DNA of 64,000 bases from contig NC_084670.1 of NCBI RefSeq assembly GCF_028389875.1, positions 11,255,383 to 11,319,382 on the forward strand, read 5' to 3'. Positions 24,601 to 35,420 of the stretch are shown here, in pieces. The notes below the pieces were generated by a model. The model saw nothing but the letters and a program-made list of their open reading frames with translations. It ran no database searches and had not been told where the DNA came from. Every line of letters starts with the position of its first letter. Positions within the stretch are counted from its first letter, which is position 1. This DNA is from Rhea pennata. Its lineage: Eukaryota; Chordata; Aves; Rheiformes; Rheidae. Both the position numbers and the translations under genes were made by a program.

Positions 24601-27600
24601 AAGTTTGTCAGAGGTCCCATGCGGAGAGGAGAAGCAGAGGGAGAGGCCAGGAGTTGAATCTCTCCATCCCCTTGCCTCCAAATGCAGGACAGGTTTTCAC
24701 ACGGGAAGCACAGCTTCAGGAAGGGGTTCAGGCAGCCCCTCTGCCCTCTTGGCCCCCGTGGGGCAGGGGCAGCTCCAAGGGCCTGTCTTTCCTCCTCCCC
24801 AAAAAGCCCCCCCTGGCTATTACTGTCTCTACACCCTCTACTCTACCCAGGGGCACCCTTTTAGATGATTTTAAGTATCACCTGAGACATGATTCTGCAG
24901 GAAACTTAGTTTAGTCTTCCTTGGTTCATTGAGAAAGGGAAGAAGAGTCAAGAGTCAGAAGTGGTTGGAAAAAAAAAAGAAAAGAGAGAGAGAGAGAGAG
25001 AAAGAAGCAAGTGGGGGAAGAAGTGGAAGTAGTTCCTCTATCTTCCCTGGTCCAACAAACTGTAGAAAACTGATGTTTAGAAAGTCTGTGGCTGGCAAGA
25101 GTGAAGCACATGTTGCTAACCATCTTAGCAGCAGCAAGCAGCCCAGGCTTGCTGCTAGAAGGAAAGGTAAAATAGGTAGTAAGGGAGTACTCCCGCTAAC
25201 AAAGACGGTATAGAAGCCAGGGTTACGCTCAGGAAGCCGCCTTCATGAGCTATTTATGAACACATCGTCACCATAAAGTGTGACCGTTGTCATAGAAATG
25301 GGAGCGACTCAGCCTGCAGCAAAGCGGGGCAGCTCCTGCGCAGGGACCCGCCACGCACAAGGATCCCCCGGGGCCGCCGCCGCCAGACAGCGCGCCCGCG
25401 CGCAGGAGGAGGAAACCCACAGAGCTCCCACGCCGCCAGCGAACAAACACGGATCTCGGGAGCGAAGACTTCTGGAAGGGTGTGAACAGGAAAAAACAGC
25501 AGAAAAGTGTAGCCACATCAGCGTGGCCTCTTCAGGCAATTTAAAAACATTGCAGGGCCAATATTTTGACTATTTCTGTCCCAAGTTTCTACCCAAGCCA
25601 CTGAGGCATGACAAGCCAACTGCAGGAAAAAATAAAGGTATTGAAGAAAATTCCATCTTTATGCCCACTCTCTCTGTCCTGGAGAAGCATCCGAGGCAGA
25701 TGCTGAAATAGAGGAATATTCATCTGCCGACAAAGCAGACCACGCCAGTACCAAGGCTTTGGGAAAAATCTCAGCAGCTTTTAAAAGCTTTTCAGAAGGA
25801 ACACGGTTATGGGCACTCTTCTCTACTTACAGCACTTAACAAGCCCTAAGAAAAAGACACAAAGCATCTTCCACGGGAGAGCTCGGACCCGGGAAGCAGG
25901 GCTAGAGGGCAACGCGCTGCCCCTGCCGGGGCCCCTGGCCCACCCGGGCTCGCGCGGGGAAGCACGAGCCAGCAGGGCAACGCCACTCGACACGGCTGGG
26001 GAATTAGCTCTCAAGAGCGGTCTCAAGTTGGGACAAGTTAAACGCGATGACCGAAAGCGCCTTCGCCCGTGCCTGGATCCAGCTGGAACGTGCCTCTGAA
26101 CGTAGAGCAAACTTTGGGCGCTAAGGTGGAGGATACGCTTACGACGGTGATACCTCGGAGGAAAACACTGGGCGCTGCATGCCCGAAGCTCGCAGCTCCT
26201 CACGTGACAATCTCCGGCATTGCAGTTCGGGGTGCTGCTCGCTGGGCGACATCCCTGCAGCTCCGGAGCTCACGCTGGGAATGTCGAGGGATCCAGGCTG
26301 GGCATGAACAGCCGCTTCACAGCTGCTGCGGGTGCATGGCCAGCAGCAAGCCCGGCTGCGTCCTGCCTGGAATAACGGCCCGACGGCAGCCCCGGCGGCG
26401 AGCTATAACCAGGGCCCCAAAAGGATTTGGGCAGAGCTGTCTTGCACGACGGCCTGAGCAGCTCTGCCCCAGCTGTGCCATTTTCTGACCAGGAAAGGAA
26501 AACTAGGAGGAGGCAGAAGAGCCCAAGTCCTCCACAGCAGAGCACCGCTCCGGTGCTGCGGGCTGGTGTCCCCACGGGAGCGCTGCCTGCGGCACGGCCA
26601 CCGCAGCCCGTGGGTCATGCACACAGCTCCCCGCGCCTGCGGGAAGCAGAGCTGAGGGGAGTAATATTTCCCCTCTGTAACTCCTCCTGCCCTGACGGGC
26701 TGCTCTGTCCCTGCATCCCGCAACAACGTAATGGTACCATTTGGGAAGAGCTCGTGCTGTAGTGACAGCACATGTGGGAGCAGGACATAGGGATGCGGCA
26801 CTGCAGGGATGTGGCGTGCAAAACCCCATTTGTAGAGAATCGCAATAGCGATGTTGAGATTGGCAGGTTTGGAGCCTCTGAGCAGGGCAGAGTCCATGGC
26901 ACCTGCATTAGCAGGTCCTTGAGCCCAGCACACCCAGCCCAGGAAACAAAGGAGAACCTAAAGCAGGCTAACAAGGACTCAAACCATTAAGAGATGAGAC
27001 TCAAACCATTAAGAGATGATGGTGGGAAGATAAGAGAAAAAGGCAGAAGCCACAAGATGGTCAAGGAGACAAAAGGACAGTGATCACTCAGGGATGGACA
27101 GACAAAAGATCACTATGGCTGTCTGTCCCTTCCTGAGGGGTGCATCCAAAGCCTGTACAGTCACCACACAAAGCACCAAAGGAAAGAGGTGGTAGGAACA
27201 GGGAAATAGGAAACACAGGGCATCTTGGTGCTTGGAAGCACATGCCTATGAAAGCAGGAGCACCAATGAGTTTTACTTCATTTTTGTTTTAAAATAAAAT
27301 TACCCTCTTCCAAGGTCTTGAATTAAGATTTGCTTTGAATTAAGATTACACTGTTGTTGCAGCATCACAGTTTTGTTTTCCACAGATTTATCACCAAAAC
27401 AGGCACTTGCTGCAACCCATTCCCACCTACCCTTGAGCAAACCCTGCAGCACCATGGGGGAGAGCACGGCTCGCTGCAAAGCCAAAACAGCCAGCAGTGG
27501 CTGGATGAGACCTGACAAGCCTCTTGCTGTGTTAGGCTCCCCAGCATCCAGCCACTGGGGTTTCTGCTGGCTCCTTGGTGTCCAACAGGTGGGAAAATCC

Positions 27601-30600
27601 CCAGCTTCCAGGGCTGTCCTTGGTGCTCCAGCCACCGAGCGCTGATGTTTTCAGCTGTTTGTGGGTTACTTAGAGAGACATAGGTCAGAGCTTGTTACAC
27701 TGGCATCTTCCTGGAGGAGCTCTGCTCCCAGTGCCGGATGCCAGCGAGGCTCTGGCTGCGCTGCCTCGGGCACTGCCACGACGGGCACCTGCAGACATGA
27801 CTCCAGGTGGGAACAGGCCCCTCCAGTCTCAGGTGGAGAGGGAAGGAGTTGGGGTGGCCAATCTACCTTGGCCTCCCCTGGAGCCCTCCGAGGATGGAAG
27901 CTGCAGTATGCCAAGACGGCTGGCGAAGCCTGTCACCCTTACACCATTCCAAAGCAATAATGACCATAATCCAAGCAGATAAGCTGGACCAGCTCAGAGC
28001 AAGGGCTCTGATACAGCAGTTATGCCAAATGCCAAGGCAGCTGGCCCCTGGCTACGGCCGCTCTCCTGCCTCTGTGGGCCCTGCTCACCGCTTGGCTCGG
28101 CCTCACTGTGGCGGGAACCAGCAATCTCAGGCCACGGAAGAGCAGGGCTGTGGGATTTTGGAGCGGCAGCCCTGATCAGACTGTGCTGACTGCAGTGACC
28201 TCCGCCTGGGAAATGGAGGGGTCAGGGAAAAGAGCGGCCCCAGGGGAGTTCGGGTGCAACTGGCCAGGAAGCCCCCGTGTTGGGGCGGGAATGGGTGGGA
28301 AGCGCTCCCCGCTCCGGGAGGGAAAGCAGGCCTCCGAGATCAGCCCTTGGCTTCAGGCCGCTCCCAGCACAACTGACAGCACTGACGGACCTCCATGCAC
28401 CAGCCCGAGCTCCCACCGGCTCTGGGGTGGACACAGGATAAAGAAGCCGTAAGAGAGAAGGATGAAGGAAGCCTGGGCTGCAGGAGATGGGGCTTATCCC
28501 ACTTGGTGCTCTCTGCCCAAGCTTCAGGGCTGAGGCCAAGCAAGGGGTCGTGTAAGGTTTGCACGCATGGAGGCAAAGCCATGCTGTGATTAGCCAGGGA
28601 AAGATGCTGCCTGACAAACAGCTCTGGCATCCCATCTCCCCGTAGCCTGCATGCCACATCCCTGGCCACCCTCTCCAAGCTGGCTTGGCCGGGTGCAAAG
28701 AAACCTCAGCTGGAAGGTCTCCTCCATCCAGCCTGGTCTCACCCCCTGCCACAGCAGATACTCCAAGGTCCAAATGTTTCCCTAAGAAAATAGAGCAGTG
28801 AGATGGAGCAGGGCCCCAGCTGGACCGGTTGACTCAAGGGAGAGCAGAGCATCAGCCTGGAGTTGCAGTCACCACCAGTGCAGAGACCCACGAGAGCTGA
28901 GCACAGAGAGATGGGAAAGTCAGCCTAGGATTTCAGAAAAAGTGACCCATGAGAGCAGGACTGTCGCAAGCTAACACATCTTCCCATGCAGGCCGCCACT
29001 CTCTGTAGCTAGCACTTCATTTAAATTGGCTTCATACAGAACATGTTTCAAACCACGACTCTGATACATTCAAAAAGGCAAGCAAAACCCTCTAAAATGC
29101 TATTTTTGTGCACATACTGAATCCCATTTCTGTTTAAGTGTAAAAAGTCATGAACAACATAGGCAAATGCAAAATTCATACAATGTTTAAAGAGTAAGAG
29201 CATAAGCTGTAACCTGTAATGTATTTAAGCAATTACATCTTCTTCCTTAGCAAAGTACTCCATTAACTGCAGAAATTACCTTTTGTTGCCAGTTATTACG
29301 TTTTTATGGTTACCAACCAACAGTAATTAAAACAACCTCTTCAAGGAAAAAAGAGCTTAAGTATAAACGCAAATAAGACCGTGCAGTGGGATTTCAAACC
29401 AAGGCTCTTCACTGCACTTAAAAGCAGAACTGGAGCAGCTGCTGATTCAACGCCAGCCCAGCCTGCCTCTCCCTCCTTCACTCAGCGCCCAGAAGTGAAA
29501 AGCCCCACGGGGCAGACAAGGTTCCTCAAGCCCTTCCGGTAGCTGCCGGCCGCTCCCGGGGATGCCACCCAGCGAACACCCCCACACAGCCAAGTGGGAT
29601 GCAGAGATGCAGATCTGGTACGACGGGCCACCAAGTAAGCCCCCGCCCCAGGTTGACGCCTGGCTGGAGGCAGGCTCCCGCCGGGATGCACTTTGCTGCG
29701 GGCTCCCTGCCAGCAGAGGGGCTGATGCTGCCACCGTCCCTGTCCCCGGCACGGCGGAGAGGGCCTCGATGGGCTGTCTGCTGCAAGAAGCCCACACATG
29801 GGGCGCAGGGACAGCCCGGTCCCCGCCGCCCGCGTGGGGACCACAGCGGAGGCGCCCAACTGTGGGAGCCCGCGGCCGGGTTACCCGACCCTCGGGAAAA
29901 ACACGGCAGCTGCAGGGCCCGGGGCTTAGCAGCCAGCTGCTGCATCTCATCGGCGTTCGAGCAAAGATTTAGGGTGATTAATCCCTAAATTTGCCTGGCT
30001 CGCTTTGCCGGCGAGCCAGGCAAAGCGTCAGCAAGAGACGCGGTGTCCGCAGCGGTCTCTGGGCGCCGCGGCACGGGCCGCTCCAGCAGCCAGCGCTGCC
30101 CTCACCCCCCGCGGCCCCGGCAAGCGGGGCCGTGCCCCGCGGCGCGTGCCGCGAAACGCGAGGTGCCAAGAGGCGACCCTGGAAACCGGCCAGGCGCGTT
30201 GCAAAGCGATGGCTGCGGTGGGACGGGAATAGAAAGCCGCTCTCCTGCCCGAGAAGCTCCCTGCAGCCCGACAGGCAGGTGGCCACGAGCGGAGCACGAG
30301 ACTCGGCTCGGATTAGATACGGCGCTCCGCGGAGGGACAGCCCCGCGGCCAGACGCCGAGCCTCGGACTTTACGCGCCAGGAAGCGAAAAGGGGAGCCAG
30401 GGCCCTTGGCCCGAACACCCCGGACAGGGCAGACGGGGAACCGGCCGGTTATTTTCCGCGGGCTGCGTGGGACCGTGAAGCACCCTGCCCGGCAGGAGGG
30501 TGCCCAGCGGCTCCTGCGCAGTTTGCTCTGCGCCTCAGTCTTTGCAGCCCCGATAAACACAGCAGCGGTGCGGATTGCTGGCATCAGGCAGCCCTGGCCC

Positions 30601-33600
30601 CCGATCGCCTCGGCGGTCGCAGCTGCAGCGGAGGAAGCGCTCACATCGTTAGGAGAAAATTAATTAGCCAAGTGCCTTAATAGCAGCCCCGTGCCAGCAG
30701 GGCACCTGGCTGCCCTAACGCCGTCTCCAGCACGCAGCGATCTGGGGGGAGCCTGGACATCATGACCCCGCCGGCCCCCAAACAGCCCCTCCGGGGCACC
30801 GGTGACGTGCGGGCTCGAGAGGGGCCTCGAGACGCCGCCCTGGGCCCGAGCAGCTCCTTCCACCGGGTGCCCAGAGGGCTGGGGCCAAGGGAGCTGAAGG
30901 AGGCGAGCGGTTCACCGGGGCCCGGGAGGGGAACCCAGCTGTGCCGAGCCCCGTGCCCCTGTCGAGAGGAGGTGACGTCCCTCCTTGCACGGGAAAGAGC
31001 ACAAGGAAGAACTGGACCCTTTTCCCACGTGGAAGGTGGCTCTGGAAGCAGCAGGGAGAAGCAGCCGGGGATGCAGCGGGGCAGAGCCGTCCCGAGCGGC
31101 ACCCTCGGTGCCGGCAGCCGCCGGCCGGGCGCCGCGGGGGCGAGACGGCGCCTGTCGCCTGCTCGCCTGGCCCCGGGCGCCGACAGACGGGGCTTTATGC
31201 ACCCTGCGGGGTCCCCTCTGCTCGGGGAGGCGGCAGACAGCGAAACGCCCAGCCCAGAGTGACTCCGGGGCTTTTATTTTTAAGGCGAACGCTGCTGGAG
31301 GAAGTGGATTTTCGCAGGCGGTGAAGAAAGGCCGCATTGAGAGGCCGGGGTGGGCTGAGCGTGGGGGAGCAGCCGTGGGGCCGGCCCCGGGGCAGGACCA
31401 GGCTCCCCGGCACCCGCGTACGGGGCTGCACGTGGGAACTAATGGGGCGTCGTGGGAGGGAGGGGGGTTCCCGCTGCTCAGAAGTGATTCGGAAGCGGGG
31501 GGTGCTTTAGCAAGTGGTTTAGTCTCCTCCTGGCTGGTCTGTGGAGGCCTGGGTGAGCAGGGACCCAGTGCTCCCAGTCCAAAATGGGAGGGGGGGGTGT
31601 ATGTTCCCTGTGAAATCCAGTTTTTAGCTCCCTTGTAAGAGTTGCTGCTGCCATGCAGCAGCCTCATTCGCACCCCGCAGGGCAGCCCCAGCTTTACTGC
31701 AGTGCCCATGGCATCAGCTCCAAGCTGCCTTCAGCTATTGAGCCTCCTGGAAGACTTTTGCTTTTGGGAAAGAGCTGGCCTGAATACTATCTCCAGGGTC
31801 CAAGGGGTCTGTAGGGTCATTAGGTAACTTTCTGAAGGAAAGAAAGTGTGTACGTGTCCCTCAAAAAGCTCCCCAACACATTGGCTTGTGTCAGCCAAGT
31901 GTGATGGAGAGGCAAAAGTCTCAGAAATGTGGTGTCCCTACAGGTTTAGGGATGCTGGTGGCCCAGGAACAGCCTCTAGCAGGAAAGGTCCATGTGAGCC
32001 CAACCCTTTTAATGAAAATCCTGTGGACCAGCAGCCCCAGGAAGCCCCACCACAGGCAGAGTGGAGCTGGGTAATCTTGCATGCTGGCGATGATTAAGAA
32101 AATCAGGCCCTGGACAAGCGGAGTGATGGAGATTTCTGTGGCTTCCCCCTATCCTGGACTGACTCCCGTGTCTGTCTGGAGCAAACCCAGATATGGAGCG
32201 GGGCCAGATGCTGCTGGACAGAGGGGTCTGAAGAGGATCAGTGCTGGGAGCAGGGCAGAAAACAGCTTGTGGTGCTGGGAGCTGCTGGAGAGAAGTCCAG
32301 TTTGGCTGGCGGCTGTTGACTTTGGGCCCAGCCTGCACGTGAAGCCTTCCCTGCACATCATCATTGCCCAGCCTGGAATCTCTGGTGTCTCATCAAGGAT
32401 TGCTCTCACCACTTGGGGCTTTTTTTTTTTATTGACAGCATCTCTCCCTGGCCACCTGTTTTCACAAAACATGTAGAAACGTGGTCTCTCTGGCTGCAAC
32501 TACCCAGCCACAGATGCAAAAGCCACGAGGACAAGGGAAGGCAAACTGCACAGGTGCCATTTCCTGAGGCCACAGAGGGAAGTTGAGATTGGGACACTAA
32601 GCATGAAGGATCCCAGGTAAAGTCCAACACAACGTTAATGTTGGACTTTACCTGGATTTTGCATGTCCTGGCAGTCTGAGCGTTGGGCCCTGCACTAAGA
32701 GGGCTCCCACAAGCCAGCGGAGGATGTTGATCTTCCTGGGGTACCCTGGTGTGCTGGGGCCCATCAGCATGGGGAAAAGGGATAAGAACCACCCCAAGAC
32801 ATGGGTGCTCCCTGGCAGGCAGCAGCCCTCGACTCCCGTTCCTTCTCGGCTGATGGAAATCCCGAGTTGCATGCTGCAAACCACCCTCTGCCAGCACCTG
32901 GCATGCCACGAGAGCGCAGCTGCCCACGCGTGGCCGGCACAGGCGTCACCGCGGGCTTTGCACACGTATGGAGGGCTGTCCCGTGGCTGCTTCCCTCAAA
33001 CCTCAAACCCGGCCTAACCGCATCCAGCGTGCGAAAGCTCAGCCCGAGCGCCTGCTGTCGTGCCCCTGCTTGGGGCTCGGCGCCGCGCGCCGGTACAGAC
33101 GCGCCTACGCTGGGGTTTTGCCAGCCCACCTAGCTACGAGGGATGGTTTCCCCGCGTCACCTCTCCGCTCCCTACCGCTCCTCGTGCTGCGCTATGACCA
33201 GCCAAGGCGCAGCGAGAGGAACACGCTCGCTTCCCAAAGCCCTGCCCGTCGGCTCGTGGCCCCGGGGGTGACGGAGGACGGCGAGCACCCTCGGGCCCTG
33301 CAGCAGGCCCGAAATGCGGACGGGGAGCGCCGGCGGGGGCCCCGGCCCCAGCGTCGCCTCCCGTCCCGTCCCCTCCCGCGGCGTGCCCGGGGCCGGGCTC
33401 GCAGCGGGGCTGCGCCCGCCCGCCGAGCCGAGCCGAGCCGAGCCGAGCCGAGCTCCAGGCGCCCCGCACGGGCAAGGCCTCGGCCGGTGCCGTCGGCGCT
33501 GCCCTGGCGGGAGCGCGGCGCTCGCCTGGGCCGCGGCAGCATCTCCCGCGGACCCGCCGGCAGCCGCCGGGGCCAGGGCAACTCCGGCCAAGTTTCGGGG

Positions 33601-33998
33601 CCCGGCGGGCGGGCGCTTGCAGACGGGGCACACCGCGGCCCGCGGGCCGTTTGCTCCCGGGAGGTTTTCGGCATGGCGAAGGGCTGCCGGGGTGGTGGTG
33701 GTGGGGGGGGGGGGGATCCCCGAGAGCCGCCCCCCTCCAGCGCGGGGTTTTGGGGGAGAGAAGTGGAAAAGCGGCCCCGCGGCGGCCCCCGACGGCTCGC
33801 CCCGACCGGGCGCCCCGTGGCACCGGGCTGCGCTGCCGGCGCGCCGAGAGCGCCGGGCCGGCGCGATCCCCGGGACCCCCCTTCCCGGAGCCCCGGCGCC
33901 CCCCGGCAGAGCACGGCGGCGGCGCCGGTACCTGGCAGGGCGCAGAGCAGGCAGCAGGCGGCGGCGAGGCGGAGCAGGGCGCGCCGCGTCCCCTCCAT
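21612..33998 (-). CDS. Mucin-like type I single-pass membrane protein, five coding exons, unnamed
   Basis: Coding exons on the minus strand: 33998-33932, 24572-24117, 23082-22759, 22631-22465 and 21656-21612 (TAG). They total 1059 bases, or 352 residues. Junction phases are 1, 1, 1 and 0 and all agree; donors are GTACCG, GTGAGG, GTAAAT and GTGAGC. Residues 1-22 are a signal peptide (MEGTRRALLRLAAACCLLC then ALPG). Residues 23-290 are rich in Ser, Thr, Ala and Pro with several N-glycosylation sequons (KNMTA, NGTG, QNSST, HNTSL, VNSST, TTNSS), as in mucin-type ectodomains. Residues 298-319 form one hydrophobic helix (LVIAVISVFIVMVGILGLVAF), and a 33-residue tail begins RYRQHNSRMEF and ends DTPLSLYSY. 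No Cys-rich, SEA, EGF or Ig domain is seen. It was presumably placed on the cell surface as a heavily O-glycosylated protein. I do not recognise the family. The CpG-island start has A at -3 and G at +4. Further small phase-1 exons inside the 9.4-kb intron 1 cannot be excluded. Confidence 0.8.
24980..25001 (+). repeat. Purine run with (GA)n microsatellite
   Basis: About nine GA units follow an A-rich tract, in intron 1 of the mucin-like gene. Confidence 0.8.
26977..27020 (+). repeat. 22-bp tandem duplication
   Basis: The unit beginning ACTCAAACCATTAAGAGATG occurs twice head to tail with one mismatch at the last base, in intron 1 of the mucin-like gene. Confidence 0.9.
29850..31450. promoter_or_regulatory. 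CpG island inside intron 1 of the mucin-like gene
   Basis: About 1.6 kb of GC-rich, CG-dense sequence lies 2.5 kb inside the intron from exon 1. Open frames on both strands are long, as expected from composition alone, and none encodes a recognisable domain or signal peptide. It could be an alternative promoter, a non-coding transcript start or an enhancer-type island. Limits are by eye. Confidence 0.55.
29967..30024. repeat. Two abutting perfect hairpins
   Basis: The first has 8-bp arms ATTTAGGG and CCCTAAAT around an 8-base loop (29967-29990). The second has 14-bp arms TTTGCCTGGCTCGC and GCGAGCCAGGCAAA around a 7-base loop (29990-30024). They share base 29990 and sit at the edge of the intronic CpG island. 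Confidence 0.85.
32613..32655. repeat. 17-bp perfect inverted repeat with 9-base loop
   Basis: CCAGGTAAAGTCCAACA and TGTTGGACTTTACCTGG are exact reverse complements around CAACGTTAA. With one bulged C the pairing continues for two or three more bases. It lies in intron 1 of the mucin-like gene, so it would be transcribed as a stable hairpin. Confidence 0.9.
33423..33452 (+). repeat. (CCGAG)6 pentanucleotide repeat
   Basis: Six exact CCGAG units lie inside the CpG island, within intron 1 of the mucin-like gene. Confidence 0.95.
33688..33715 (+). repeat. G-rich run (GGT repeats then about 13 G)
   Basis: GGGGTGGTGGTGGTG is followed by an unbroken G-tract, in intron 1 about 220 bases from the exon 1 donor of the mucin-like gene. 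It is compatible with G-quadruplex formation. Confidence 0.8.
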
Positions 33999-34179
33999 GC
34001 TGGGCCGATCCGCGCTGACTCCGCCGGTGGGGCCGGGGCGGGAGCGGGGCGGGACCGCGGCCGGGGCGGGGCGGCCGCCGCCTGGTCCGGCCCCGGGCAG
34101 GGAGGCGCGGGGCGGGCCCGCTGCCACCCCCCTCCCCCGGCACCCCGCTCCGCTCCCGGCCCGGCCTGCCCCGGGCACC

Positions 34180-34620
34180 CCCGGTCGGGTCCCGGGCACC
34201 CCGGGTCCATTCTGAGTTCCCAGGGTCCGGTCCCGCATCGTCCCCTGGCACCCTCAGTTTGGTCCCGCATTGTCCCTGGCACCCCAACTCCGGTCCTGCT
34301 CCACTTCTGACACCCGCGGTCTGATCCTTCACTGTCCCGGGCACCCCTGGTCCAGCCCCAGACCCCTGCTCCGGTCCCCGCTGTCTGTAGCACCCTGGTG
34401 CCCAGACACCCCACGTCCGGTCGCTCACCACCCCCAGCACCCCCTGGTCTCGTCCCTCACCACCTCTGGCATTCCCAGGCCTGCCCGCACCCTCCATCAT
34501 GCCCAGGCCTCTCCCATGCGCCCCTGATCCAGCCCCACATCCCCCCGGCACCTCCAGTGCTGCCCCACATCCACTCTGCTCCTGCACCCCCAAGGCCTCT
34601 GGCACCCCAGCAAACCCAGC
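34180..34620 (+). repeat. Degenerate GC-rich minisatellite, unit about 31-33 bp
   Basis: Diverged units follow the pattern TCCGGTCCCGCATTGTCCC then TGGCACCCC.GG, about 12 to 14 times. Clear copies begin near 34225, 34259, 34290, 34320, 34410 and 34442. It sits immediately upstream of the promoter of the mucin-like gene. The repeat explains the long minus-strand open frames here. Confidence 0.7.
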
Positions 34621-35401
34621 TGGGCCCTGGCCTCTGGCTCTGCCCCTCCAGCTCCCCCAGTCCGTGATGTGTCTGCACACAGGCCCCCTTACAGGAATGG
34701 GGCCAGGCAGCAAGGCCCGCCATGGGACATCTTGCAGCCTCGGGTGGACCCACGGGTACCACCTTGCCCCGGGCCTGAGCCAAGCTCCTGTGGGACTGGC
34801 CAGGCCTGTCCTGGCACTGTGAGGGCCAAGCTGTTTCCCTAAGAGATGGTTCCTGGGTGAGGGAAAGTCCAGCCTGGGTACAAACCCAGACAACCCCTAT
34901 GCCAACCTCTCCATCCTTCAGCAAGTCTGACCACTCTCTTCTGGTTGGCATTTCCAAAGAAGAAACCCATTATGAATCTGGCAGTGGCCAGCTGGCAAGG
35001 ATGAAGCAAGGCACCACATGCCTCAGGCTGCTCTTGGAAAGGACCAAAAATCCCCTTGCAAATCCCTTGGCTTCACTGCTTCCTCTCCGAGTGAGCCCTG
35101 GCCCTGCTGAGGGGCTGAGGAGGCACCACGGGGCCCATCCCATGGCGCCATCCCTGCTGACCCTCTTTCTGGCTGCTCTGGTAGAGGCGGGACTGCGGGT
35201 CCCTTCCTCTGTCCTGATACTGCAGCACCATGGGAGAGATGAGGAAGGGGGAAATAGGTATTTTTGTACCCCATGGGGTCTTGCCTTCCTTCTTTAATGT
35301 GGGGCTCCTCAGTAGCTCCCACCCCGACTTCTGACACAAGTAGTAGAAAACAGGCTGGATCAGACTGTGCCGATGCAGAATTGATTGCAATCTTTTCTCT
35401 C

Positions 35402-35420
35402 CCTCTCTCTCTCTCTCTCT
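35402..35420 (+). repeat. Short (CT)n microsatellite followed by T-run
   Basis: About nine CT units run directly into a run of eight T. Confidence 0.8.

Larger units (their letters stand above)
33000..34260 (-). promoter_or_regulatory. CpG-island promoter and first exon of the mucin-like gene
   Basis: Strongly GC-rich, CG-dense sequence surrounds the start codon at 33998. Several GGGCGGG/GGGGCGG (Sp1-type) motifs lie just upstream on the gene strand (about 34010-34080). No TATA box is visible. The transcription start must be above 33998 but cannot be fixed by eye. Confidence 0.7.

Noticed and set aside
29991-30680. 229-codon plus-strand frame in the intronic CpG island
   Set aside because: Competing frames of similar length exist on both strands, and the composition is Arg/Ala/Pro-rich without motif or splice partner.
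32613-32655. MicroRNA precursor
   Set aside because: The perfect stem is only 17 bp with a 9-base loop and weak extension, below the length normally needed for Drosha and Dicer processing.
32968-34215. 415-codon plus-strand frame
   Set aside because: Antisense to the exon 1 promoter island, low-complexity Arg/Pro/Ala, no domain, and a compositional by-product.
33172-34893. 573-codon minus-strand open frame across the CpG island and minisatellite
   Set aside because: It is open because the DNA is very GC-rich and the minisatellite unit lacks stops. The predicted protein is low-complexity Gly/Pro/Arg/Ala, and the real signal-peptide exon (33998-33932) lies in a different frame.
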